Assembly: GCF_000422825.1 (NCBI RefSeq)
Contig: NZ_AUGU01000013.1
Span: 310,001-374,000 of the forward strand
Reading direction: 5' to 3'
Origin: Nocardioides insulae DSM 17944
GTDB lineage: Bacteria; Actinomycetota; Actinomycetes; Propionibacteriales; Nocardioidaceae
DNA: 64,000 bases
This document shows, piece after piece, positions 53,913 through 62,141 of this stretch. The position numbers were made by a program, and so were the translations under genes. The number at the start of each line of letters is the position of its first letter. Positions within the stretch are counted from its first letter, which is position 1. A model generated the notes under the pieces. That model was not told the origin of the DNA, searched no databases, and was given only the letters and a program-made list of their open reading frames with translations.

Positions 53913-54361
53913 CGCCAGATCCGCTCGAAGCTCTCGTAGTGGTCCTCGGTCCAGTAGGACTCCTCGCCCTCACCGGTGACGATCCGCCGGGCCCCGCGGT
54001 CGTCCTCACCCGGGGTCGGCACGGTGTACTCGGCGTAGTAGCCGTCCGGGTGCTCGGGCAGGATGCCCTCGAAGTTGCCGAAGGTGCTGCCGTCCTTGCC
54101 CGGGTAGGGGAACGGCCCGCCCGCGTCGATGAGTTCGAGGGTCTCCTGGGCCTCGGCCGGCAACTCGCTGGCACCGATCCAGGGCAGTCCCGACTCGGCA
54201 TCGGTCTCGCCGGCACCGGGTGGCACCACCCCGGCGACCTCGCCGCCACCCCTCTCGGGATCGGAGCCGCCGTCGCCCCCGGTCACCAGCCAGGCGAGCA
54301 GTGCCGCGACCAGGATCCCGCCCAGCATCACCGCGATCCGGATCGTGCTCCGCCGTGCCAC
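53909..54361 (-). CDS. RNase Sa-like guanyl-specific ribonuclease, exported
   Basis: A 150-residue microbial RNase (barnase/T1 family). The N-terminus has one membrane or signal helix (TIRIAVMLGGILVAALLAWLV). The mature part aligns with Streptomyces RNase Sa through ELPAEAQETLELI, GPFPYPGKDGSTFGNFEG and YYAEYTVPTPG. Likely catalytic residues are Glu111, Arg122, Arg126 and His141. The RNase Sa disulfide cysteines are absent. GTG 54361 has only short space to the upstream gene. No cleavable site is obvious, so it could be membrane-tethered. Confidence 0.88.
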   Translation of the reverse strand: MARRSTIRIAVMLGGILVAALLAWLVTGGDGGSDPERGGGEVAGVVPPGAGETDAESGLPWIGASELPAEAQETLELIDAGGPFPYPGKDGSTFGNFEGILPEHPDGYYAEYTVPTPGEDDRGARRIVTGEGEESYWTEDHYESFERIWR

Positions 54362-54381
54362 CGGACCGGCTCCCCGCCCGC

Positions 54382-54771
54382 TCAGAAGGCCAGCGCCTGG
54401 GCGCGCCGCTTGACCTCGGAGCCACGGTTCTCCCGCAGCGCGTCGATGGGCCGTCCGGGCAGGTCGGCATCCAGGAAGATCCAGGCGATGCACTCCCGGT
54501 CGTCGAAACCGCCGTCGTGCAGCACCGTGAGCAGACCGGGCAGTCCCTTGACGGGGAGACCGTCCTGGAGGAACAGGGCCGGCACCATCTGGCCCGCGCC
54601 CTTCGCACCGGGCGTGGGCACCGCGGCGGCGAGTTCGTGCCGACGGATCATGGTGCGGACCTGGGCCACGGTGACACCCAACTGTCGGGCGGCTTCGGCC
54701 CAGTCGATCCAGTCGGTGACCAGGGCGGCGAGGTCGTGGTCGGCCAGACGCTTCTCATCCATGGCACCCAT
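54382..54771 (-). CDS. Rv2175c-like DNA-binding protein
   Basis: A 129-residue protein with a winged-helix-like N-terminus (DWIDWAEAARQLGVTVAQVRTMIRRHELAAAVP) and a C-terminal part GLPVKGLPGLLTVLHDGGFDDRECIAWIF. The M. tuberculosis homologue Rv2175c lies divergent to the kinase PknL and is phosphorylated by it; the same divergent pairing occurs here. Start ATG 54771 (or 54762); neither has a clear ribosome-binding site. It heads the operon with the RNase and barstar genes. Confidence 0.85.
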   Translation of the reverse strand: MGAMDEKRLADHDLAALVTDWIDWAEAARQLGVTVAQVRTMIRRHELAAAVPTPGAKGAGQMVPALFLQDGLPVKGLPGLLTVLHDGGFDDRECIAWIFLDADLPGRPIDALRENRGSEVKRRAQALAF

Positions 54772-54859
54772 CGTTCCACGGACCACCGCGCGCCGTGCCC
54801 ACGGTGGCGCTGGAACCGGCCGAGCAGGTGTCGGTCCCTGGAACACCGCCTGCGCTCCG

Positions 54860-54865
54860 TACGAT
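54860..54865 (+). promoter_or_regulatory. Probable -10 element of the PASTA kinase gene
   Basis: TACGAT lies 43 bp before GTG 54909. Here a leader is expected, because AGGAGG (54898-54903) stands 5 nt before the GTG. Confidence 0.5.
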
Positions 54866-54908
54866 GGGGGCTCCGGTTTCCTTCCCCGACCGGCCGCAGG
54901 AGGACGAC

Positions 54909-56996
54909 GTGCGCCCTGACCGGTATGCCCGCTCAGCCGATGCCGCACGCCCTCAGCACACCCGACGACTGAGCACCGAGGAGTCCGCTTCCGGCCCGGC
55001 AGGTGACGCGGGCGAGCGCACCCGGCGTACCTCGGGAGTCGGCCGCGACCCCCATCTCGGGCGGCTCCTCGACGGCCGCTACCGCCTCCGGTCGCGGATC
55101 GCCCGTGGGGGCATGGCCGCGGTCTACCAGGCACACGACGAGCGCCTCGACCGCACCGTCGCGGTCAAGGTGATGCACACGGGACTGGGCGACGACGAGG
55201 CCTTCGCGGAGCGCTTCGTGCGCGAGGCGCGGGCAGCCGCCAAGCTCAATCACCCGAACGTCGTCGCCGTCTACGACCAGGGTGAGGACGACGGCACCGT
55301 CTACCTGGCCATGGAACTGGTGCCTGGGCACACCCTGCGAGACACGATCACCGAGCAGGCCCCGATGTCTCCGGGGCGCGCGCTGGCGCTGTTGGAGCCC
55401 GTCCTCGGGGCGCTCGCCGCGGCCCACCGGCTCGGCATGGTGCACCGGGACGTCAAGCCGGAGAACGTGCTGATCAACGCCGACCCCCACACCGGTGACC
55501 ACGTCAAGGTGGCCGACTTCGGCCTCGCCCGCGCGGTGAGCGCGGAGACCCAGCACACGAGCACCGGCACTCTGATCGGCACCGTCTCCTACATCGCCCC
55601 CGAACTGGTCATCGACGGACGCGCGGACGCCCGCGCCGACGTGTACGCCGTCGGCGTCATCCTCTATGAACTGCTCACCGGGCAGAAGCCGCACGCCGGC
55701 GAGACACCCATCCAGGTCGCCTACCGCCACGTCCATCACGACGTGCCGCCGGTCTCCACGACCGTGCCCGGCACCCCGCCGTACCTCGACGCGCTGGTGG
55801 CGCGGGCCACCGCTCGCGACCGCGACCGGCGCTTCGCGGACGCCGGCGTGATGCTGCATCAGTTGCGCCGGGTGACCAGCGCCCTGGCCGACGGACTGCC
55901 CGACGACGAGGAACTGACCGCGGACCTGGCGCTGCCCGCCGCACGCGTCGCCGACTCCTACTACGAGCCGGCGGAGTCCGGCAGCGGGCTCGACGGCGCC
56001 ACCACGACCGTGCCGATGCTGGTCCAGGAGCGCCCGGCCGAGCACCACGATCACGCCGACGTCCCGGGCGAGCCCCCGCGACCACGTACCGGCCGGGGCG
56101 GCGGTCGCCCCAGCCGGCGCGGCCCCCTCCGGGTAGCGATCGCGGTGCTGCTGGTGGCCCTGCTCTGTGCCGGCGTGTACTGGTTCGGGTTCCTCCGCTA
56201 CACCACGACCCCGGGAGTGCTCGGCGACACCCGTGCGGAGGCCTCGGCGGCCCTCTCCGACGCCGGACTGTCCGCGGAGGTGGGCGATCCGGCGTACTCC
56301 GACAACGTGCCGAAGGGCCAGGTGGTCAGCACCGACCCGTCCCCGGGTGACCGGGTGGTCGACGGCGGCACGGTGACCCTGGTGCTCTCCCGAGGGCCCG
56401 AGGTCTACCGGTTGCCGAAGCTCGCCGGGATGAGTGTCGATGAGGCCCAGGACGCCATCGCGGACTCACACCTCACCTTCGGCCAGGCCCGGGAGGTCTG
56501 GAGCGAGACCGTCGCTGACGGCGTCGTGATGGGCAGCCGACCCAAGGCCGGCACCGTCCTGCGGCCCGAGACCGTCGTCGACATCGAGGTGAGCAAGGGG
56601 CGTCGCCCGATCAAGGTGGGCGAGTGGGCCGGTCGGTCGGCCGAGCAGGCCGAGGAGACCCTCTCCGACCGAGGCCTGAAGGTGGAGACCAGTGAGGAGT
56701 ACTCCGACGACGTCCCCCAGGGCCAGGTGATCAGCCAGCAGCCCCAGGGCGGCACGCTCCATCGCGGTGACACCGTCCAGCTGGTCGTCTCACAGGGACC
56801 GGAGCTGGTCGAGGTGCCAGGAGGGCTGATCGCCTCCGGCGTCGACGACGCGACCGAGAAGCTCGAGGATGCGGGGTTCGAGGTGAAGGTCGAGGAGAGC
56901 CCCACCTACGTCGGCCTGAAGTACGTCATCCGGGTCGACCCCGGCTCCGGCACCGAGATCCCGAAGGGCAGCACGGTCACCCTCTACCTGGTGTGA
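54909..56996 (+). CDS. pknL: Serine/threonine protein kinase with four PASTA domains (PknL-like)
   Basis: A 695-residue bitopic kinase. The kinase domain (about 55-315) has RGGMAAVYQA, VAVKVM (ATP Lys near 86), HRDVKPENVL and DFGLARA, with an activation loop of several Thr. One membrane helix lies near 407-427. Four PASTA repeats follow; each has the DVPQGQV or NVPKGQV-type turn, and they probably bind muropeptides or lipid II. The start GTG 54909 is set by AGGAGG. Divergent from its Rv2175c-like partner. Confidence 0.95.
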   Translation: MRPDRYARSADAARPQHTRRLSTEESASGPAGDAGERTRRTSGVGRDPHLGRLLDGRYRLRSRIARGGMAAVYQAHDERLDRTVAVKVMHTGLGDDEAFAERFVREARAAAKLNHPNVVAVYDQGEDDGTVYLAMELVPGHTLRDTITEQAPMSPGRALALLEPVLGALAAAHRLGMVHRDVKPENVLINADPHTGDHVKVADFGLARAVSAETQHTSTGTLIGTVSYIAPELVIDGRADARADVYAVGVILYELLTGQKPHAGETPIQVAYRHVHHDVPPVSTTVPGTPPYLDALVARATARDRDRRFADAGVMLHQLRRVTSALADGLPDDEELTADLALPAARVADSYYEPAESGSGLDGATTTVPMLVQERPAEHHDHADVPGEPPRPRTGRGGGRPSRRGPLRVAIAVLLVALLCAGVYWFGFLRYTTTPGVLGDTRAEASAALSDAGLSAEVGDPAYSDNVPKGQVVSTDPSPGDRVVDGGTVTLVLSRGPEVYRLPKLAGMSVDEAQDAIADSHLTFGQAREVWSETVADGVVMGSRPKAGTVLRPETVVDIEVSKGRRPIKVGEWAGRSAEQAEETLSDRGLKVETSEEYSDDVPQGQVISQQPQGGTLHRGDTVQLVVSQGPELVEVPGGLIASGVDDATEKLEDAGFEVKVEESPTYVGLKYVIRVDPGSGTEIPKGSTVTLYLV

Positions 56997-57037
56997 ACGG
57001 GAGCCTTCGCGAGCACCGCACGTCACGAAGAATGGGC

Positions 57038-57955
57038 ATGACATCGCCCGCCGGGGCACCGCAGACTGCTCAGATGTCCACGATCCGGCAGGCACGCTCC
57101 GACGAGTTCGACCAGGTGCTCGACCTCATCACCGCCCAACAGCAGGACCCAGCGCGCGCCTGCATCTTCCTCGGCACCGAACGCGACGGCATCCTGGCCG
57201 AGCTGGACGAACTCGGCGAGTGGCGCAGCACCGTGCTGGTCGCCGAGGACGACGGCGTACTCACGGGGGCGGTGCTCAGCGACTCGGACACGTCCCTGGG
57301 CCGAGGTTGGATCCACGGTCCCTGGGCGACCGGCGACTGGCTCCCGACGGCCCGGAGCCTGCTGCTCGAGGCGGTGGCCGCGCTCCCGCCGGAGATCGCG
57401 ACCTGCGAGATCGGCTCCGACATCGCGCACGCGCCCATGGCCGAACTCGCGGCCGAGCTCGGCTGGACCGCCACGGAGGTCAGCCACGTCTACGTCGCCG
57501 ACCGGGCCGCGGGTGAGGCCTGGCAGGCCGAGGACCCGCGCGTCCGGCAGCCCCGCCCCGAGGACGCCGAGACGATCGCACCGCTGCACGACCGGGAGTT
57601 CCCGGCGACCTACACGCCGGTCGACCGGTTGATGACCGGTGCTGCCGACGGCAGCCTGCTGGTGGCCGTCGCCGACGGCGACGGCTTCCTCGGGTACGCC
57701 GCCGGACGGGTGCAACCGGACGGCGAGGGGTACCTCGACTACCTCGCCGTCGCCGAGTCCGCCCGCGGCCGTGGCGTCGGTGAGGCACTGGTGTCCACGC
57801 TCGGCCGGCGGATCCTCGCGGCCTCACCGCGGGGCACGGTCAACCTCACCGTCCAGGACCACCGCTCGCCGGCGGTGGCGCTCTACGAGCGTCTCGGGTT
57901 CCGGCGCGAATGCTCGATGGTGGGCTACCGCTCCCCCGTCGCAGCCACCTCCTGA
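57038..57955 (+). CDS. Tandem GNAT N-acetyltransferase
   Basis: About 305 residues with two GNAT-like halves. The C-terminal half is canonical: VRQPRPEDAETIAPLHDREF, YLDYLAVAESARGRGVGEALVSTLGRRI (CoA loop GRGVG) and SPAVALYERLGFRRECSMVGY. The first half (TIRQARSDEFDQVLDLI to EIGSDIAHAPM) is degenerate. The start is uncertain: GTG 56993 overlaps the pknL stop, and ATG 57038 or 57074 are alternatives without strong ribosome-binding sites. Confidence 0.85.
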   Translation: MTSPAGAPQTAQMSTIRQARSDEFDQVLDLITAQQQDPARACIFLGTERDGILAELDELGEWRSTVLVAEDDGVLTGAVLSDSDTSLGRGWIHGPWATGDWLPTARSLLLEAVAALPPEIATCEIGSDIAHAPMAELAAELGWTATEVSHVYVADRAAGEAWQAEDPRVRQPRPEDAETIAPLHDREFPATYTPVDRLMTGAADGSLLVAVADGDGFLGYAAGRVQPDGEGYLDYLAVAESARGRGVGEALVSTLGRRILAASPRGTVNLTVQDHRSPAVALYERLGFRRECSMVGYRSPVAATS

Positions 57956-58020
57956 CGGCGCCGGCGACGTCGAGGGCGGCCGGCGCCGTCCCGCCGTCGG
58001 TCCCGCCTGCGGTTGGGCAC

Positions 58021-58026
58021 TACCCT
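58021..58026 (+). promoter_or_regulatory. Probable -10 element of nfo
   Basis: TACCCT ends 8 nt before GTG 58035 with no ribosome-binding site; leaderless start predicted. Confidence 0.5.
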
Positions 58027-58034
58027 TGCCCCTC

Positions 58035-58991
58035 GTGACTCCCCCGAACCAGGCCGACGCCGCCGCGCGGCGCAACCCCGTCGGCACCCATGTCCCTGTG
58101 GGCAAGGGCCTGGTGAAGGGCGCCCTGGCGACCGCGGACGCACTCGGCTGCGAAACGCTCCAGATCTTCGCCGGCAACCCCCGCGGCTGGGCGCTGAGCG
58201 CCGGCCGGCCGACCGAGGACGCCTCGTTCCGGACCGAACTGGACAAGCGCGGGATCCGGGCCTTCATCCATGCGCCCTACCTGGTCAACCTGGGCTCGCC
58301 GACACCTGCCACCTACGAGAAGTCGGTCGCCGTGGTCGCACACAACCTCGCCCGGGCCGCCGCGATCGGGGCGGAGGGCGTCGTCGTACACACCGGCTCG
58401 TTCGTCGACCCCGACCCGGCGAGCTCCGCGGAGCGGCACGCCGCGGCCCTGGCCCAGGTCCGCGAGGCGCTGCTCCCACTGCTGGAGACGCTCGAGGACG
58501 ACGCCGCGCCATGGCTGCTGCTCGAGCCCACCGCGGGTCAGGGCCGTTCGCTCTGCGCAGGGGTCGAGGACCTCTCCGCCTACCTCGGAGCCCTGGACTT
58601 CCACCCCAAGGCCGGCATCTGCCTGGACACCTGCCACGTCTTCGCCGCCGGTGCCCCGCTCGACGAGCCGGGCGGCACGACCTCGACCGTCGACCGGATC
58701 CTGGAGATCGGCGGACCGGACCGGCTCCGGCTCATCCACGCCAACGACTCCATGGATGTCCGGGGTGCCTTCAAGGACCGGCACCAGAAGATCGGCCAGG
58801 GCGAGATCGGCACGGACGCCTTCCGGGAGCTCTTCGCCCACCCCGGCACCGACGGGGTGCCACTGGTGCTGGAGACCCCTGGCTCGCGCGACGAGGCCGA
58901 CCCCGACATCGCACTCCTCAAGCAGCTCCGCGCAGAGGTCCGCGCAGAGGTCCGCGCAGAGGTCCGCGCAGAGGTCCGAGCCGAGGTCTGA
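58035..58991 (+). CDS. nfo: Endonuclease IV (AP endonuclease)
   Basis: Zinc-dependent enzyme that cuts DNA at abasic sites in base-excision repair. The 318 residues form a TIM barrel with VGTHVPVGKGL, LQIFAGNPRGW, FIHAPYLVNL, VVHTGSF, LLLEPTAGQG, GICLDTCHVFAAG and HANDSMD; the His/Asp/Glu metal ligands are in these strands. The C-terminus ends in five RAEV tetrapeptides encoded by a 12-bp repeat, not usual for the family. Confidence 0.94.
   Translation: MTPPNQADAAARRNPVGTHVPVGKGLVKGALATADALGCETLQIFAGNPRGWALSAGRPTEDASFRTELDKRGIRAFIHAPYLVNLGSPTPATYEKSVAVVAHNLARAAAIGAEGVVVHTGSFVDPDPASSAERHAAALAQVREALLPLLETLEDDAAPWLLLEPTAGQGRSLCAGVEDLSAYLGALDFHPKAGICLDTCHVFAAGAPLDEPGGTTSTVDRILEIGGPDRLRLIHANDSMDVRGAFKDRHQKIGQGEIGTDAFRELFAHPGTDGVPLVLETPGSRDEADPDIALLKQLRAEVRAEVRAEVRAEVRAEV
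58929..58988 (+). repeat. 12-bp tandem repeat at the 3' end of nfo
   Basis: Five in-frame units of CGCGCAGAGGTC (the last CGAGCCGAGGTC) directly before the stop codon encode (RAEV)5. Four units are identical at the DNA level. Confidence 0.9.
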
Positions 58992-59088
58992 GCACGGTTC
59001 CGAGCCCGGTTCGACCGCCGTCAGGTCACGGTTCGACAACGTCTGTCCGCATGCTGTCTTCCGGCCCGTGACGACCGCCACGGATGGC

Positions 59089-59094
59089 TAGATT
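59089..59094 (+). promoter_or_regulatory. Probable -10 element of the class I DAHP synthase gene
   Basis: TAGATT lies 58 bp before GTG 59153, and a GGAAGGGGG ribosome-binding site follows. A -35 is not clear. Confidence 0.4.
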
Positions 59095-59152
59095 CCTCGC
59101 GTCAGGCGTCCTCTCCGGGTGGGGGCGTGCCGGCGCTGGAAGGGGGACAGCT

Positions 59153-60196
59153 GTGGTCATCGTGATGGCTCCGGACGCCACCGACGCGGACATCGCGCAT
59201 ATCGTCGCGAAGGTCGAGAGCGTCGGCGGCGAGGCGAACGTGTCGAAGGGCGTCGTGCGCACCGTCATCGGGCTGGTCGGTGACATCGAAGCCTTCCACC
59301 AGCTCAACCTCCGCAGCTTCCCCGGCGTCGCCGACGTACGCCGCATCTCCGACCCGTACAAGCTGGTCAGCCGCCAGCACCATCCCGAGCGCAGCACGAT
59401 CTGGATCGACGGCCCCAGCGGCCGGGTGCCGATCGGACCGGAGACCTTCACCCTGCTGGCCGGGCCGTGCGCCGTCGAGTCCGTCGAGCAGACCCTCGAG
59501 GCCGCCCAGATGGCGAAGGCGGCGGGAGCCACCATCCTGCGCGGGAGCGCCTTCACGCCACGCACCTCGCCGTACGCCTTCCAGGGTCTCGGAGCGCACG
59601 GTCTGGAGATCCTTGCCGACGTCGGCCGGGCGATGAGCCTGCCGATCATGACCGAACTGGTCGACCCCCGCGACGTCGACCGGGTCGCCGAGACCGTCGA
59701 CCTGATCCAGATCGGCGCGCGGAGCATGTCCAACGTACCGCTCCTCCAGGCCGTGGGACGGGCGGGCCGCCCCGTCCTCCTCGAACGCGGCCCGGCCGCG
59801 AGCGTCGAGGAGTGGCTGATGGCGGCGGAGTACGTCGCCCGGTGCGGCAACCTCGACATCGTGCTGTGCGAGCGGGGCATCCGCACCTTCGAGAACACCA
59901 CCCGCGCCACCCTCGACCTGTCCGCCGTCCCGATGGTGCAGGCCACCAGCCACCTCCCGGTCGTGGTGGATCCCTCTCATGCCTCCGGTCGCCGGGACCT
60001 CGTCGTGCCGCTCTCCCGGGCCAGCATCGCCGTGGGCGCCGACGGCCTGGTCGCCGACGTCCACCCCGATCCCGAGAGCGCCCTGTGCGACGGCCCGCAG
60101 GCGCTGCTGGGCTCCGACCTCCGCGAACTCGCGACCGCCTGCCGCCGGCTGCCCCGCGAGGTCGGCCGGGTCGGTGCCGCGGATCGGGTGCACTGA
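59153..60196 (+). CDS. aroF: 3-deoxy-7-phosphoheptulonate synthase, class I beta
   Basis: First enzyme of the shikimate pathway. The 347 residues start with a ferredoxin-like regulatory domain (VIVMAPDATDADIAHIVAKVESVG, about 1-70), as in Thermotoga-type enzymes, followed by the TIM barrel: LLAGPCAVES, RGSAFTPRTSPYAFQGLG, IQIGARSMSN, ERGIRTFE and VVVDPSHASGRRD. GTG 59153 follows GGGGGACAGCT; a downstream ATG at 59165 is possible. A class II enzyme also lies in the window. Confidence 0.94.
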   Translation: MVIVMAPDATDADIAHIVAKVESVGGEANVSKGVVRTVIGLVGDIEAFHQLNLRSFPGVADVRRISDPYKLVSRQHHPERSTIWIDGPSGRVPIGPETFTLLAGPCAVESVEQTLEAAQMAKAAGATILRGSAFTPRTSPYAFQGLGAHGLEILADVGRAMSLPIMTELVDPRDVDRVAETVDLIQIGARSMSNVPLLQAVGRAGRPVLLERGPAASVEEWLMAAEYVARCGNLDIVLCERGIRTFENTTRATLDLSAVPMVQATSHLPVVVDPSHASGRRDLVVPLSRASIAVGADGLVADVHPDPESALCDGPQALLGSDLRELATACRRLPREVGRVGAADRVH

Positions 60197-60267
60197 CCCG
60201 CACCTTCGGAGCCGGACACGGGATCCACCCTCCGGACCGGTCCCTGAAAGCCTGTCGAGGCGTCCCT

Positions 60268-60273
60268 TACCCT
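60268..60273 (+). promoter_or_regulatory. Possible -10 element before the zinc-ribbon gene
   Basis: TACCCT lies 86 bp before GTG 60360 in the 163-bp gap after aroF. A leader with GGGAGGGAAC follows. Weak evidence. Confidence 0.3.
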
Positions 60274-60359
60274 GTTGCGCGGACCCCGCATCGGAGACAG
60301 CCACGGCTGCACCCCTCGGCCGTGGCCCGACAAGATCCGGCAGCCCGGGAGGGAACGGC

Positions 60360-61664
60360 GTGAACGAATGCACGCAGTGTGGCCACGTGCAGGACGGTGG
60401 CCGGTTCTGCAGCGCCTGTGGTCACCGACTGGATTCGGTTGCTGTCCGTGACGAGGCACCTGCGGCGCACCCCCGCGACCCGCTCACCGATCCCCTCTTC
60501 GGTCCCCTGTCCGACCCGCTGACCGACCCCCTCACGGAGTCCGGCCCGGCCGAGCGGCCCGATCCCGCCCCGTCCGCCGCGCCGACAGTGCCGACCGCCC
60601 CGACCGAGCCGACCCGTCCGGTCGCACCGATCGAGCCCGCCGAGCCGGCGGAGGAACTGGACCCCACGGTGACCCGGGTCCGGGGCATCGCACCGGTGCC
60701 ACCCCCGACCACACCGCCCGCGGCGACACCGGCCGGCCCCACCGGCCCGCCACCGCCGATACCGCCACCGAACAGCGCGCGCTACCCGCTGTTCGCCGAT
60801 GAACTCCACCACTCCGCCGAGCCCGCGGAACCCGCGAGTGCGCCCGAGCAGACCCCACCGGACCCGCCCGAGGAGCAGATCGAGGACGGGGACTACGCGG
60901 CCGGACCGATCACCTTCTCCGCCGGCCGGAAGGACGAGGAGCGTGTGGGCGGGCGTCGGCGTACCGCCTGGGTGCTCTGGCTGGTCATCGGGTTGCTGTG
61001 CGCGGTCGTCCTGCTGATCGGCCTGTGGCTGCTCCTCGGCGGGGGCAACGATCCCGAGCGCGCGAACGCCACGTCCCCGACCAGCGCACCGGCCGAGGGG
61101 TCTGACGCGTCGGACGAGGCGACCGGAGCGGAGGAGAACGACTCCCCAGCCCCCTCCCGGAGTCCGCTCGGGGGCGAGGAACACGATGTCGCCGCCTCGG
61201 CCGGGGCTTCGGCCCCCGCCACCGCTGGTCCCGGCACCGATGTCTCCGGCGACACCGTGAGCTACGGTGCCGACAACCTGGTGGACGGCGACATCCACAG
61301 CGCCTGGCGGATGGCGGGCGACGGTACGGGGACGGTGCTGACCCTCACCCTGGACGCCCCCACCACCCTCACCGAGGTGGGCCTGGTCAACGGCTACGAC
61401 AAGACCTCCCGGGAGGGCGGTCGCACCCTGGACTGGTACGCCGGCAACCGGCGGGTCCGGGCCGTGGAGTGGGAGTTCGACGACGGGCGAACCGTCCAGC
61501 AGGACCTCGCTGACGCACGCGCGATGCAGACCGTCAGCGTCCCCGACTACACCACCCAGACGCTCACCCTGCGACTGTTGGAGGTCAGCGAGCCCGGCAG
61601 TGGCGCCGCCGCCCGCGACTACACGGCGGTGAGCGAGGTCTCCCTCACCGGCAGGACCGGCTGA
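60360..61664 (+). CDS. Zinc-ribbon membrane protein with NADase-type glycan-binding domain
   Basis: A 434-residue protein. Residues 1-22 are a zinc ribbon (CTQC and CSAC, 10 residues apart). A long Pro/Glu/Thr linker (about 30-190) leads to one membrane helix (TAWVLWLVIGLLCAVVLLIGLWLLL, cut here by the length limit to its core near 205-228), another Ser/Ala linker and a C-terminal discoidin-like beta domain (VSYGADNLVDGDIHSAWRM, LTLDAPTTLTEVGLVNGYDKT). The last part resembles the glycan-binding domain found in NADase proteins. GTG 60360 has GGGAGG upstream. Confidence 0.8.
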   Translation: MNECTQCGHVQDGGRFCSACGHRLDSVAVRDEAPAAHPRDPLTDPLFGPLSDPLTDPLTESGPAERPDPAPSAAPTVPTAPTEPTRPVAPIEPAEPAEELDPTVTRVRGIAPVPPPTTPPAATPAGPTGPPPPIPPPNSARYPLFADELHHSAEPAEPASAPEQTPPDPPEEQIEDGDYAAGPITFSAGRKDEERVGGRRRTAWVLWLVIGLLCAVVLLIGLWLLLGGGNDPERANATSPTSAPAEGSDASDEATGAEENDSPAPSRSPLGGEEHDVAASAGASAPATAGPGTDVSGDTVSYGADNLVDGDIHSAWRMAGDGTGTVLTLTLDAPTTLTEVGLVNGYDKTSREGGRTLDWYAGNRRVRAVEWEFDDGRTVQQDLADARAMQTVSVPDYTTQTLTLRLLEVSEPGSGAAARDYTAVSEVSLTGRTG

Positions 61665-61667
61665 GCC

Positions 61668-62141
61668 ATGCCACGCATCACCGTGACCCAGGTGACCACC
61701 GCCGAGGAACTCGACGTGGCCATGGCCGTGTGGGCCGCGGCGGACCGCACTCGTCCTCGCCCCTCGGGGCCCGAGCGGACCGCCCGGGTGCGCGGCAAGG
61801 TGGCCGAGGGCGAACGGGTGCTTCTCGCCCACTACGGCGACCTGCCCGCCGGGATGGCACTGGCCGAGACCTTCGACGACGGCGTCCGGCGACGCCCCGA
61901 CACCGGCCACATCGCCACCGTGGCGGTCGACCCGGCGCGGTGGGGAAGCCGGATCGGCACCACCTTGGTGCGGGGCCTCCAGGACCGCTGGCCGCGGCTG
62001 AGCGTATGGATCCACCCCGGCCACCGCCGCGCGCGGCGGCTCTTCGCGGCCACGGGATTCACCGAGACCGGCCAGGTCACCGAACTGCAGGACGGCGGGC
62101 AGCTGGCACAGCTGCTCTGGGAGAGGAACCCCGATGAGTGA
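61668..62141 (+). CDS. GNAT-family N-acetyltransferase
   Basis: A 157-residue acetyltransferase with TVAVDPARWGSRIGTTLVRGLQDRW (CoA-binding) and ARRLFAATGFTETG. It starts three bases after the previous stop and overlaps the Nudix gene by 8 bp, so it is in one operon with both. Substrate unknown. Confidence 0.85.
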   Translation: MPRITVTQVTTAEELDVAMAVWAAADRTRPRPSGPERTARVRGKVAEGERVLLAHYGDLPAGMALAETFDDGVRRRPDTGHIATVAVDPARWGSRIGTTLVRGLQDRWPRLSVWIHPGHRRARRLFAATGFTETGQVTELQDGGQLAQLLWERNPDE

